From positions 186,001 to 250,000 of the forward strand of contig NZ_CALEJS010000039.1 of the NCBI RefSeq assembly GCF_937898475.1: a stretch of 64,000 nucleotides of DNA. Reading direction: 5' to 3'. Source of the DNA: an uncultured Chitinophaga sp. (GTDB lineage: Bacteria > Bacteroidota > Bacteroidia > Chitinophagales > Chitinophagaceae). The position numbers and the translations under genes were made by a program. This document shows, one piece after another, positions 44,867 through 53,384 of this stretch. Numbering within the stretch: position 1 is the stretch's first letter; the number at the start of each line of letters is the position of its first letter. The notes beneath the pieces are model-generated. The model was not told where the DNA came from, searched no databases, and saw only the letters and a list, made by a program, of their open reading frames with translations.

Positions 44867-45157
44867 CTATCCTCCAATCATCACCGTTGGCAGGCCGGCC
44901 ACAATAGTGCCGCCATGCCCTGTTGAATCGCCCATACGGGCTGCCGGCTTGCCGCCTATCAGTACAGTGGCCGATCCTTTTACGATCACATCGGGCGGGC
45001 CGGTGCATACCAGCATATCGCCTACTACCGCCGCGGGCATATTGCCTATCAGCACGGTGGGCACGCCGGGGCCTGTAACGGGACCGCCTACATGCGGTAC
45101 CGGACCGGTGCTCATCGGGCAAACATGCATATCAGTTAATCTTGCTGCCGGAGGCAT
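44867..45157 (-). CDS. PAAR-domain spike tip protein
   Basis: 96 residues in short Gly/Pro-rich beta repeats. The sequence has PAARLTDMHVCP at the N-terminus, VGDMLVCTGPPDVIVKGS in the middle and GGKPAARMGDSTGHGG later, all typical of PAAR cones; the Cys and His residues (Cys13, Cys51, His-containing loop) probably bind a metal at the tip. It sharpens the VgrG spike encoded next upstream (11 bases). There is no extra toxin domain fused to it. Confidence 0.92.
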   Translation of the reverse strand: MPPAARLTDMHVCPMSTGPVPHVGGPVTGPGVPTVLIGNMPAAVVGDMLVCTGPPDVIVKGSATVLIGGKPAARMGDSTGHGGTIVAGLPTVMIGG

Positions 45158-45168
45158 TGTGTTTGGTT

Positions 45169-46947
45169 TTAATTGATCTTTACCAGGCTGCCTTTAATTT
45201 CCAGTATACCGGAAGAGGTCAGCTTGGTGCTGGCTCCGCCGCTCAGTTCCATATTGGCGCTGGCCTTCTCTGTAATATTTATTCCTTCGACTTTCACATC
45301 TGTACCGGCTTTTAATGAGAATGAGCCGGTTGCTTCCATCACAATATCTTTGGCGCTCTTGATGGTAATTCCTGCAGTTTCCATTTTGATCATGTTGCCA
45401 TGCTGATCCTGGATGGTGATGGCCTTGTCTTTCTCGCTCAGCTCTATGAAATTGCCGGCGGGCGTTTCCATCTTCATCACTTTGTTCTCATCATCAAACA
45501 TCGTTTTCATCTGGCTGCGGGTTACCAGGCCTTTGATATGATTGGTGTCTTTGGCTTCTACAGGGGCCGGCTTGGCGCTGCTGTGCAACATGCCCAGCAC
45601 CACAGCAAAACGCGGATCTCCGTTCACAAAGCCTACGATCACCTCATCATCGATCTCAGGACGGAAAAAGTAGCCGCGCTGGTCGCCTGCGTCCAATGAT
45701 GCTACTCTGGCCCAGGTACCTTTGGCCTCGTTGTCCAGTGTAGGCAGCTTTACCAGTATGCGGTGTTCTCCGTCAGGATCGCTTTCCAGCTGCACTACTT
45801 TGCCTATCTGCAGGCCTTGTACGGCGGGTAGCAGGCCGGCAGCTGGTGTTTCTATCACATCGGGCTGCTGGTGAAACCATTCCGGTGAAATACCAAACTG
45901 CAGGTGGGTTTGCCAGATGTCAGAAACGATCTCATGTCTTACGGCGCTCACATATACAAGTCCGTTAAAGCGGGCGCCCAGCCCTTTCAGCTCCACGGTA
46001 TCGCCGGCTTTCACCGCGGCAGAACCGGTGATCCTGGCCCTGCCGCGTATCTTGGCCATGCGGCTTTTAAGCAGGAAAGCGTCTGTCCAGGCTTTGAGCT
46101 CCGGCTGACTTACCAGTCCGCTGTGGCGCAGCTGCAGGTCTGCAGGGGATACCGCTGTTGCCAGGGTAGCGCCTGTAAGATTACCTGCTTCTGAAAAGGA
46201 ACTGCTGGAAGCATCTGCTTTCAGCAGCTGTTGCTGCGCGTAGTCCCATGAGCTGGCGCTTACCTGCTGCCATTGTGTGCGGGCATCCATTTCCGCTTCA
46301 AATTCTTCGATGGTAGAACCGTAGGCCAGCACTAAAGCGGCTGATCCCACTTTGGGCGCCTTTACATCCACTTTCCCGTCCTGCACCAGTACTACCCTGC
46401 CGTTCATCTCTGCGCGGCTCATTACAAAGTCCCAGTCAGTACAGTAGTATTGTACCAGTTCCTTGTGTGTAACACTGGTAGCCTCAATGCTGCCGGCGTG
46501 TGAACCCAGTACAGTCTGCATGGCGTCGCTGTCCTTCACGTCTTTGAAATAGCGGTTCTTCCTGCCCAGGGTCAGCTGTACAGCTTCATCCTTGCATTCC
46601 AGCATGAGATAGGACCTGCCGTTCTCTCCGGCGCGGATGGAATGTCTTACAATGATTCCTTTGAAAAAGGAGCTTTGTTGTCCATCCCGTCCGCCTTTCA
46701 GCTCTATCTTGTTACCGGGTATGAAGTCTGCTCCTTCGCTGACGGCAAATTTCTCTGCAGACAGATCTCCATCCAGCAGTGTGATACGGGCGGAAGGGAT
46801 CTTATTCACTTCCTTTGTTACCGTTACAGCCTGCACGTGATAGTCAGGATTATTCACCCTGCCGCCGTTGATGTGGATCTCTACCTGCGTATAGTCATGT
46901 ACGCCGGGAGTTGGAATGATCCTGTCGTTAGGAGATATCTTTGCCAT
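45169..46947 (-). CDS. VgrG-like spike protein (Afp8-like)
   Basis: 592 residues: a gp27-like N-terminal part (about 10-350, with YTQVEIHINGGRV and LMLECKDEAVQLTLGRKNRY), a gp5-type OB fold (about 370-470, with VQLESDPDGEHRILVKLP and FFRPEIDDEVIVGFVNGDPR), and a triple-stranded beta-helix tail (about 490-592, with repeated KDIxxExTGxxxL-type turns). It forms the trimeric spike that plugs the tube and punctures the target. No C-terminal effector domain is attached. Spacing to the LysM gene is three bases. Confidence 0.93.
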   Translation of the reverse strand: MAKISPNDRIIPTPGVHDYTQVEIHINGGRVNNPDYHVQAVTVTKEVNKIPSARITLLDGDLSAEKFAVSEGADFIPGNKIELKGGRDGQQSSFFKGIIVRHSIRAGENGRSYLMLECKDEAVQLTLGRKNRYFKDVKDSDAMQTVLGSHAGSIEATSVTHKELVQYYCTDWDFVMSRAEMNGRVVLVQDGKVDVKAPKVGSAALVLAYGSTIEEFEAEMDARTQWQQVSASSWDYAQQQLLKADASSSSFSEAGNLTGATLATAVSPADLQLRHSGLVSQPELKAWTDAFLLKSRMAKIRGRARITGSAAVKAGDTVELKGLGARFNGLVYVSAVRHEIVSDIWQTHLQFGISPEWFHQQPDVIETPAAGLLPAVQGLQIGKVVQLESDPDGEHRILVKLPTLDNEAKGTWARVASLDAGDQRGYFFRPEIDDEVIVGFVNGDPRFAVVLGMLHSSAKPAPVEAKDTNHIKGLVTRSQMKTMFDDENKVMKMETPAGNFIELSEKDKAITIQDQHGNMIKMETAGITIKSAKDIVMEATGSFSLKAGTDVKVEGINITEKASANMELSGGASTKLTSSGILEIKGSLVKIN

Positions 46948-46950
46948 TTA

Positions 46951-47655
46951 TCAGGAGGTTGTCTGGTTCTGTGCATCTGTACGCGCCGGCGGAAACACCA
47001 GGTCATCACCGGTACGGAGTGTGCGTATGCTCATCAGTTTATTGGCGTAAGCCACCTGGGGATAGTAATTGGGTGTACCGTAACTTTTGTAAGACAGGTT
47101 AGGCAGGGTATCGCCATCAGCTACCTTTATAACGCGGGTAAGGTCCGGCGATTTTTTATTCTCCTGCCTTGACCTGATCTGCGGTTCGGTATACTGCTTG
47201 AAGCTGGCGCTCACCTTGGCCCTGAGTGGTTCGCCATCAGGCCTGAACAGCACATAGCTGATGTCAAGGCTGGACAGTACACAGTCGAACGTAAAGAAAG
47301 AACCCCACTGGATCTTCAGTATACCGGGCCGGTGGGCTTCGCCCTGCATCTTGTATACGGTAGCCAGCAGTTTTTCCACCTGTTTGGGTACGGGGGTGCC
47401 ATCATACACATTTCCCTCGATGGTGCCGGTATTATCCAACGTAAAGTCCAGCTTCAGTTCTTCCGGAGAGGTGAACTTGTACTCAGGAGCGCTGCCCTGG
47501 TTGCCGCCGGCGGGCTTTTCTTTCAGCTCTATCTTGTAGGCCTGTGAATAGCTTTCCGGGTTCACCGGGATGGTGAAATCCTCTCCTGCACGCTGATCCT
47601 GTTTCTGGTTCAGGAAGGGCCGTATCACAATTTTCGTTACGTTGGCGTTACCCAT
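46951..47655 (-). CDS. LysM-containing spike-collar protein (Afp7-like)
   Basis: 234 residues. The N-terminal part (FTIPVNPESYSQAYKIEL, KLDFTLDNTGTIEG, ILKIQWGSFFTFDCVLSSLD) has the conserved pattern of Afp7-type adaptors and of phage gp53-like collars. A LysM domain is at about 178-225 (VIKVADGDTLPNLSYKSYGT, ending with DDLVFPP). It links the spike to the first tube ring and baseplate. Its start overlaps the stop of the DUF5908 gene by one base (TAATG), and VgrG begins three bases after its end. Confidence 0.9.
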   Translation of the reverse strand: MGNANVTKIVIRPFLNQKQDQRAGEDFTIPVNPESYSQAYKIELKEKPAGGNQGSAPEYKFTSPEELKLDFTLDNTGTIEGNVYDGTPVPKQVEKLLATVYKMQGEAHRPGILKIQWGSFFTFDCVLSSLDISYVLFRPDGEPLRAKVSASFKQYTEPQIRSRQENKKSPDLTRVIKVADGDTLPNLSYKSYGTPNYYPQVAYANKLMSIRTLRTGDDLVFPPARTDAQNQTTS

Positions 47656-47825
47656 TATCTTTCCTTTTGATCTTTTAATATTTCAAGCACCTTATCTACA
47701 CAGAGCTTGATTATCGCATCCTGCGAGCCGCTGTCCTGCCCCGCTGCTGTTGCGCTGGCAGCGGCGTTATTGCCGTTCTCGTTCACTACGGCTTTGATCA
47801 CGAGTTCTTTTATTTCTACGGGCAT
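47655..47825 (-). CDS. DUF5908 family small protein (Afp6 position)
   Basis: A 56-residue reading frame starts with ATG (complement of 47823-47825) and ends with TAA overlapping the ATG of the Afp7-like gene. The N-terminus MPVEIKELVIKAVV is the DUF5908 signature; a Gly/Ala/Ser linker and a C-terminal helix (KLCVDKVLEILKDQKER) follow. DUF5908 proteins occur in eCIS loci between the second tube gene and the LysM gene, the place held by the small Afp6 in the antifeeding prophage. The role is unknown. Confidence 0.85.
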   Translation of the reverse strand: MPVEIKELVIKAVVNENGNNAAASATAAGQDSGSQDAIIKLCVDKVLEILKDQKER

Positions 47826-47870
47826 GGTAGTGATTTATGAATGTGCTGATGTATGGAATGAAGTGGTGTT

Positions 47871-48350
47871 TTACCTGAACGTGAAATAATTGTAGTTCAG
47901 TTCAAACGTTTCTATCACCACTTCTCCTTTGTCTGCATTCAGGTCTGCTATCTTCCAGTTCTTAGGCCAGGCGCGGTGCACGTTCCAGGTCATGAGCGGG
48001 TTATGTTGCTCGTTCAGCAGGGTTACCAGCAGGTCAACAGGTTCAAAGATAAAATCGTTGAAGGCCTGCCGGCACCACTCGGTGATCCTGGACTGCTGCG
48101 GGCTTAGCAAGCCGCGGCGCAGCACCAGGTCGGTACATTTGTTCCTTACCGGTACTACGTGCTCAAAGCGGTTTTCACCGCCTTCGCGCAAGGTGTCGGT
48201 CTGCATCTGGTTGTTAAGCCCGGAAACGGACTGGAACAGGATGTCCAGGTCTGTCCTGTCCCGGAACTGGAACTCCACTTTGAAGTGGAAGCCTACCGGG
48301 GGATAGTAGTGTATCCCGGCCGGAGGCGTATGTGATACCGGTGCTGCCAT
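47871..48350 (-). CDS. Tube initiator protein (Afp5-like, gp19 family)
   Basis: 159 residues of the phage tail-tube fold. The C-terminal signature WNVHRAWPKNWKIADLNADK (about 122-141) matches the same block in the neighbouring 147-residue tube protein (WKVKNAWPIKVQAADLKADA), showing the two are paralogues. The longer loop near the N-terminus (PPAGIHYYPPVGFHFKVEFQ) is usual for Afp5, the ring that joins tube and spike. It starts four bases after the other tube gene. Confidence 0.9.
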   Translation of the reverse strand: MAAPVSHTPPAGIHYYPPVGFHFKVEFQFRDRTDLDILFQSVSGLNNQMQTDTLREGGENRFEHVVPVRNKCTDLVLRRGLLSPQQSRITEWCRQAFNDFIFEPVDLLVTLLNEQHNPLMTWNVHRAWPKNWKIADLNADKGEVVIETFELNYNYFTFR

Positions 48351-48354
48351 GGGC

Positions 48355-48798
48355 TTAGTCGTTTTGGATCACCAGACCTTCATGTACCAGCTCCACGCTT
48401 TCTACTGCTATTTCGTTGGCGTCTGCCTTCAGATCAGCTGCCTGTACCTTGATGGGCCATGCGTTCTTCACTTTCCAAACGATGATGGGGTTGTGTGTTT
48501 CATCCAGCAGGCTGATGGTGATATCGCGGCGGTACTGGCCTGCCTGTTCCTGGAAAAATTTGGTTTCCTTCCACCAGTCAAAATATTCGTTGTCTGATTT
48601 GAAGGTGCCGCGTTTCAGGGTGATGTTGCTGTATTTCTGCAAGCCGGGTTGCTTGGTCTTGTGAAATTCAGGGCTGGCGCCATGACGGTATTCTATCGCT
48701 TCCGTTTCTACGGTAAGCCCTGTCACTTCAGTGAACCCGATATTCTTGCCACCCCATTCAACCTGGAAGTGAAATTTAGGAAGTGGATACGTTGCCAT
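48355..48798 (-). CDS. Inner tube protein (Afp1-like, gp19 family)
   Basis: 147 residues with the tail-tube fold: PKFHFQVEWGGKNIGFTEVT at the N-terminus, the KRGTFKSDNEYFDWW segment in the middle and the AWP motif plus ESVELVHEGLV at the C-terminus. It should polymerise as hexameric rings to form the inner tube that carries cargo. It is followed by the Afp5-like gene. Only one main tube gene is present, consistent with a single particle type. Confidence 0.92.
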   Translation of the reverse strand: MATYPLPKFHFQVEWGGKNIGFTEVTGLTVETEAIEYRHGASPEFHKTKQPGLQKYSNITLKRGTFKSDNEYFDWWKETKFFQEQAGQYRRDITISLLDETHNPIIVWKVKNAWPIKVQAADLKADANEIAVESVELVHEGLVIQND

Positions 48799-48837
48799 GT
48801 TATACTATTTTTTGTTAGATGAATGTTGATGATTTAC

Positions 48838-49659
48838 TTAACAGGCCTTTGCGGCTTTTGCAGCATCGAAAGCTTTCTGCAGGGCGTCTTTCCTGGCCTG
48901 GGCGGTTTCGCGTTTGCAGGTGGCCTCTTCCAGTTCTTCGCGCAGTACGGCGATCTGTTTTTCTACTTTCTCGTACTGTTCTTCTGTCTGTGAGTAGAAA
49001 TCGCAATCCGGGTCGTCCATAGGGAACAGCGGTGTTTGTTTGGGTTTGCAGGAAGCGCAGTCTTCGATGTCGGGTTTCTGGCCTTTCAGCATGTGTTCTG
49101 ACAGGCCATTCAGCTGGTACACCAGGCCTCTGTCGCCGGCAATGCTTACCCACAATTCTTCCTGTGCTTTCAATGCATTCAGCAGGGCGGTTACGGCATC
49201 CTTTACGCCGGTGAGGGCTTCATCTACTGCATCCCGCAGGGCTTTCAGGGTGGCGAAGATGCCATCATCCTTACCGGTAATGGTGCAGTTGATGCGGTCC
49301 AGCAGGGTTTTGATCATGGTTTTCAGCACCTCGGTGCAGTCTGTCAGTTTCTTGATCTGGCAGATCAGTATTTCCATGGCTTCTATGCCCAGTTCAGCAT
49401 TCTCGCCTATTTTCTCGCCCTGTTTGCGTACGCGCTGTACAGTGCGGATGTAGGTCATACCCAGCTGGTTGGTTCTTTTCAAAAGGTCCAGCACCTGTTT
49501 CAACAGGGCAGACCATTGAGTTTTCTTGGCCAGCTCGCTGCTTTTCTGGTTCTCCTGCGCCTGTGCCAGGAGCAATGCCGCGGTGGCCACGGCGAGGTCT
49601 TGCTGGAGCCGGTCAAGGTATTCTTGTACGGAGTCGTTGTCGTGATTATGATTAGGCAT
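48838..49659 (-). CDS. Conserved-position helical protein 2 (between sheath and tube)
   Basis: 273 residues, almost entirely helical with heptad-like patterns (about 10-190) and a C-terminal coiled coil (about 225-265, KVEKQIAVLREELEEATCK). A central loop contains CASCKPKQTPLFPMDDPDCD, a CxxC plus a further Cys that could form a disulfide or bind metal. I do not recognise a family. The position between the sheath and tube genes, and its similarity in style to the upstream gene, suggest a structural or assembly role such as a luminal plug, chaperone or cargo adaptor. No signal peptide is present. Confidence 0.65.
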   Translation of the reverse strand: MPNHNHDNDSVQEYLDRLQQDLAVATAALLLAQAQENQKSSELAKKTQWSALLKQVLDLLKRTNQLGMTYIRTVQRVRKQGEKIGENAELGIEAMEILICQIKKLTDCTEVLKTMIKTLLDRINCTITGKDDGIFATLKALRDAVDEALTGVKDAVTALLNALKAQEELWVSIAGDRGLVYQLNGLSEHMLKGQKPDIEDCASCKPKQTPLFPMDDPDCDFYSQTEEQYEKVEKQIAVLREELEEATCKRETAQARKDALQKAFDAAKAAKAC

Positions 49660-49701
49660 TTTATTCTTTTTTTAGGGTGAACGGTATCATGAAAGCGGGG
49701 A

Positions 49702-50661
49702 TCAGGCCGGGTTGTCTTCGCCTCCCTCTTCATCATCATCACTGCCGCAGCAGCGGTTAAAAGATTGTTCTGCTTCCTTGGCTATTTCGTCCAGCGAACG
49801 GCAGTCATGATCACAATCGTTATCCTTTACAAATTCGGCGGTGGCGGCCAGACCGTCTTTCACGATCCATGCCTTGTATTTGTCTGTGGTAGCGGTGCTG
49901 AGCGCTTTAAGTGCATCTGCCTGCGTCTGGCGGGCGCTGTCGTACTGTGTTTGCAGCGCTTTCAGGTTAGCGTCTACATCTGTGATGAAGGCCGTACCTT
50001 TTTCTTTGATCAGGGCAGCGGCAGGGGTCAGGCTGGCAATGTTGATAAAGGCGTTGATGCCGGCTACTTTCACGGCAGATTCAGACAAGTCGTCTACCTG
50101 GTTGGTAATGTGATGCGCCTGGTGTACTATCTTGTGTACACTTTCTTCCAGGCTGTCCTGCTGCTGTCCTTTGTTACCGTTTTTAGACAGGCATTCCTTG
50201 ATCTGTTTCAGCTCTTCCGAGTTGCAGGAATCAGGTACGGCGTCTTTCAGCTTACAGGCCAGGGTGTTCACCTTGGCTATTTTCTGTTTGGCGGCCTTGA
50301 TCGCATTAACAGCGGCAGTGTAGGCCGTGTTCAATGCTTCGTAGCGGGCTACGTCTTCTGCCACCACCGTCTGCAGCAGTTCCAGGTCTTTGCTGGCGTA
50401 AGCGCCTATGCAGATGCTGAGGAAATTGTATTCTTTCAATGCGGCAGACAGCTTATCGCTGATCCTCCGATCAGTACATACCGCTGCGCTTTTGGTGCTG
50501 GCATCCGTTGCTTTGGTGATCAGGATATCTGAGGCGTTCTTCAGGCTTTCCTTCAGCGAATTGCCGTACTGTTTCAGCACCAGGTCGTATTGTGAGGGCT
50601 TCTCTGGTGAGCAGTGGAAGTGATTCGGCGGGTATTGGTGTTGCTTGTTATCTTCTGGCAT
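49702..50661 (-). CDS. Conserved-position helical protein 1 (after the sheath gene)
   Basis: 319 residues, helical throughout, with several Cys residues and a distinctive C-terminal tail containing CDHDC and CC separated by acidic helices, then a run of Asp/Glu (GSDDDEEGGEDNPA). A Pro/His-rich stretch (QYPPNHFHCSPEKP) opens the protein. No family is recognised. It resembles the next gene product in composition, so the two may interact. It starts 41 bases after the sheath stop. A secretion signal is not visible; the acidic tail could keep the protein soluble or bind metal. Confidence 0.65.
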   Translation of the reverse strand: MPEDNKQHQYPPNHFHCSPEKPSQYDLVLKQYGNSLKESLKNASDILITKATDASTKSAAVCTDRRISDKLSAALKEYNFLSICIGAYASKDLELLQTVVAEDVARYEALNTAYTAAVNAIKAAKQKIAKVNTLACKLKDAVPDSCNSEELKQIKECLSKNGNKGQQQDSLEESVHKIVHQAHHITNQVDDLSESAVKVAGINAFINIASLTPAAALIKEKGTAFITDVDANLKALQTQYDSARQTQADALKALSTATTDKYKAWIVKDGLAATAEFVKDNDCDHDCRSLDEIAKEAEQSFNRCCGSDDDEEGGEDNPA

Positions 50662-50702
50662 GTATCAGCAGTTTAAATGTGAACATTAGGGGTTAGATCA
50701 GA

Positions 50703-52109
50703 TCAGGATTCCTGCATTTTATGGCTGAAGCGCAGGATGATGAATTCTGCAGGACGTACTACTGCCAGGCCGATCTCCACGATCATTTTACCTTCCAGGA
50801 TATCGAAGGCGGTCATGGTTTCGTTGATACCTACTTTCACATAGAAGGCATGTTCGGGTTTTGCGCCGGCCAGTGCGCCTGCTCTCCACTGGTTAGTGAG
50901 GAAGTTTTCTATCATGGCCCTTACCTTCACCCAGGTATTGGCATCGTTGGGCTCAAATACAAATTGCTCTGTTGCTTTTTTGGTTGATTCTTCCACCATG
51001 TTGAAGTAGCGTCGTACAGATACATAGCGCCATTCATTGGAGTTGCCATCCAGTGTACGTGCGCCCCAGATCTTAACGCCTTTGCCGGTGAAGAAGCGGA
51101 TGGCGTTGATGGATTTACCATTATCCACATCCACATTCAGATTTTGCTGTATCTGGTCGTTGATATCGCAGGTTACTTCGAAAACAGATTTCAGTACTTC
51201 ATTGGCAGGAGCTTTCCATACACCGCGGGTATTATCTACACGGGCATATACACCGGCGACGGATGCGCTGGGCGGCAGGTAGATGGAGAAGTTGTCGATT
51301 GCCAGCCTTACGTTGGCCTTTTGCAGGTTGGTCAGGGTGCTGAATTCTTTTTCTGCGCCATCTATCACTACTTTGATCTTGCTTTCGTCATACACATAAT
51401 TGAAAGCAGAGCGGATATTGGGAAAGTAGGCTGCGCCAAAACGCAGCTCTTCTGCGGTGGCAGACATTTTATCGCGGAATGCTTTTGCGGCTTCCAGGAT
51501 CTCTCCTTCGGTTTTCAGGCCTTTACCGGTGTGGGTAAGGTCAATGATGGTGAAACGGTCTTTCAGCAATGCGCATTGTGCCAGTGCGTTCTGGATGATG
51601 GGGATGTAGGTATCTACCGACATGCCCTGTCCTTCAGGGATCACGATCAGGGTAGGTTCATCCTGCTTTTTCAGTTCATCCAGCGCTTTGGTAAAGGCTG
51701 CGCCATCAGTAATGGGGGTGCCCAGCGGCAGGTAGGTGCCAACAGAAACAATGTAGCAGGGGCCGCCGCCGTTGTCAAAGAATTGCTGCATGGCATAGTA
51801 CAGCAGGTGTTTGGAGGCTGGTTTGGCCTGTGTGTCTGGCAGCGACACGTTGTAGCGGGTGGTGCCTGCTTCCTCTTCTATTGTTGTCAGCAGGTGCTCT
51901 TCGGGCTGCGCGGTTCCGTAGTAGCTTTCAAACTCCAGCAGGGAGCTGATGCGCAGGGGCACATTAATTAAACTCTGACCGTCTTTTTTGGCTGTCTGTG
52001 TGTAACCGATAAAAGCCGGGATAGCTGTTTGTACAGCTGTGATCGATGGGGGAAACTTTGAGATCTCCTCTACATACACGCCTGGTGTATAATACGTATT
52101 GTTCGGCAT
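50703..52109 (-). CDS. Contractile sheath protein (Afp2/3-like)
   Basis: 468 residues with both conserved ends of the sheath family: YYTPGVYVEEISKFPPSITA at 5-24 and the C-terminal MTAFDILEGKMIVEIGLAVV with RPAEFIILRFSHKM after it. The central domain (about 120-260, including PTLIVIPEGQGM) is the variable surface part. It assembles around the tube and contracts to drive the tube into the target. Only one sheath gene is present, whereas Afp and PVC loci carry three. It starts 18 bases after the 415-residue gene. Confidence 0.94.
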   Translation of the reverse strand: MPNNTYYTPGVYVEEISKFPPSITAVQTAIPAFIGYTQTAKKDGQSLINVPLRISSLLEFESYYGTAQPEEHLLTTIEEEAGTTRYNVSLPDTQAKPASKHLLYYAMQQFFDNGGGPCYIVSVGTYLPLGTPITDGAAFTKALDELKKQDEPTLIVIPEGQGMSVDTYIPIIQNALAQCALLKDRFTIIDLTHTGKGLKTEGEILEAAKAFRDKMSATAEELRFGAAYFPNIRSAFNYVYDESKIKVVIDGAEKEFSTLTNLQKANVRLAIDNFSIYLPPSASVAGVYARVDNTRGVWKAPANEVLKSVFEVTCDINDQIQQNLNVDVDNGKSINAIRFFTGKGVKIWGARTLDGNSNEWRYVSVRRYFNMVEESTKKATEQFVFEPNDANTWVKVRAMIENFLTNQWRAGALAGAKPEHAFYVKVGINETMTAFDILEGKMIVEIGLAVVRPAEFIILRFSHKMQES

Positions 52110-52127
52110 AATCTGGATTTTTATTGT

Positions 52128-53375
52128 TTATAGTTTTATTCTTGTTAACATCGTATCGGCGCAAATACGGCCATCCTGCCTGCTGATCAGGCTTCCATCG
52201 GGATTGGGCAGCTGCACGGTATCATAGCTGATCTGCTGGTAGGCGCGTATTAAAGGGATAGGTTGTTTGCTGATGATCACTTTCCGGATACCAGCGGGAG
52301 CCGGTAGTTCATTCCAGGCCGGATCTGTTACCGGCGGCTCTTTTTGCTGGAAGTAGTATTTAAAATAAGCGGCCCTGTTCAGGAAGCGCAGTTCAAACAC
52401 CGGGTGGGCAGGCGCTGCCAGCAGTCCTTCATCATCCAGCAGGCTGAATGCAGGATCAGTGGTGTGCAGCACGATATCCAGCAGACCCCATACATCCGGC
52501 CGGTATAGGGTGTTGTTGAGATATATCGTGTAAGTGCGCTCATAGTTATTGCTGCCGCTGACTGCCAATGTATATATGCCGTTCTCCGGCGGCGCTTCAC
52601 TTCCTTTTGCACGGAAATCCAGTGTTACTTCCTGCAAACCTTCCGGGCGCTGGAACGAAAGTGTTTTGATAATGGCGGCGCCTTGTTTCAGTTCAAAACT
52701 GGCTTCCTCTACACCTGCCGTTTCAATTCTGTAGCTGAAATGAAACGGCAGTAAAATGCGGTCATATTCACTGATGTATTGCCTGTCTGTCAATGCCAGC
52801 CATCCCTGCGCAGCCGTGTGGGTGGGCGTTAAGGCCTGGGAGGGCGCGCCATTTACAACGGCCGTTTCACCCATCTCATAGAGGCGGCCATCTGCAAAGT
52901 CCTGCATGGGCACAGAAAGAGAGGGGAATGCTTTACCGGCGGTGCTGCCGTCGTTGGTGAAATAGTAAATAGCAGGAAATACAGGATTGATGCGAAGATT
53001 ACTGCGTGAGAGCAGTAAAGGATCTTTGATCCTTATATAGAATTGCAGGCGAAGATTATTATCAGGGGCGATCTGCGGGCGGTAACGTAATTCGCCGTCT
53101 TTGGTGGTTGTTGCTACTGCAATGCCCAGCAGAAGTCCTTGTGCCTGCTGGCGGTACACCATTTTATGACCGCGGAGCAGTGCGGCGGTAGCGGGCGTTG
53201 GTTCCAGCAGCATGTTCTGCAGCAGATCATAACGGCCCGTCTGCAGCTGCGCGGTAAGTACGGCATCCTGGTCTGCGGCAGACAGCTCATAGTAGCGTTG
53301 CTGCTCTGTATCCAGGTACCAGGGGTGCAGTATATGAACGGCAGCCAGCCGTTTATATGTTGTGGCAAATGACAT
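52128..53375 (-). CDS. Conserved 415-aa protein beside the tube terminator (possible cap partner)
   Basis: A beta-rich protein with helices at both ends. It contains long beta-sandwich-like regions (about 190-330, for example TYTIYLNNTLYRPDVWGLLDI) and a C-terminal segment that matches no family I can name (VIISKQPIPLIRAYQQISYD). It lies 9 bases after the DUF4255 gene and 18 bases before the sheath gene. Work on the Algoriphagus particle described a two-part cap at the end distal to the baseplate; as the direct neighbour of the terminator gene this protein could be such a cap partner. That is inference from position. Confidence 0.65.
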   Translation of the reverse strand: MSFATTYKRLAAVHILHPWYLDTEQQRYYELSAADQDAVLTAQLQTGRYDLLQNMLLEPTPATAALLRGHKMVYRQQAQGLLLGIAVATTTKDGELRYRPQIAPDNNLRLQFYIRIKDPLLLSRSNLRINPVFPAIYYFTNDGSTAGKAFPSLSVPMQDFADGRLYEMGETAVVNGAPSQALTPTHTAAQGWLALTDRQYISEYDRILLPFHFSYRIETAGVEEASFELKQGAAIIKTLSFQRPEGLQEVTLDFRAKGSEAPPENGIYTLAVSGSNNYERTYTIYLNNTLYRPDVWGLLDIVLHTTDPAFSLLDDEGLLAAPAHPVFELRFLNRAAYFKYYFQQKEPPVTDPAWNELPAPAGIRKVIISKQPIPLIRAYQQISYDTVQLPNPDGSLISRQDGRICADTMLTRIKL

Positions 53376-53384
53376 CGGGGTCTG

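Noticed and set aside
44395..52109. Canonical type VI secretion system
   Set aside because: TssJ, TssL, TssM and ClpV homologues are missing; the AAA+ protein is of the eCIS type. Whether particles are released or anchored cannot be decided from the sequence.
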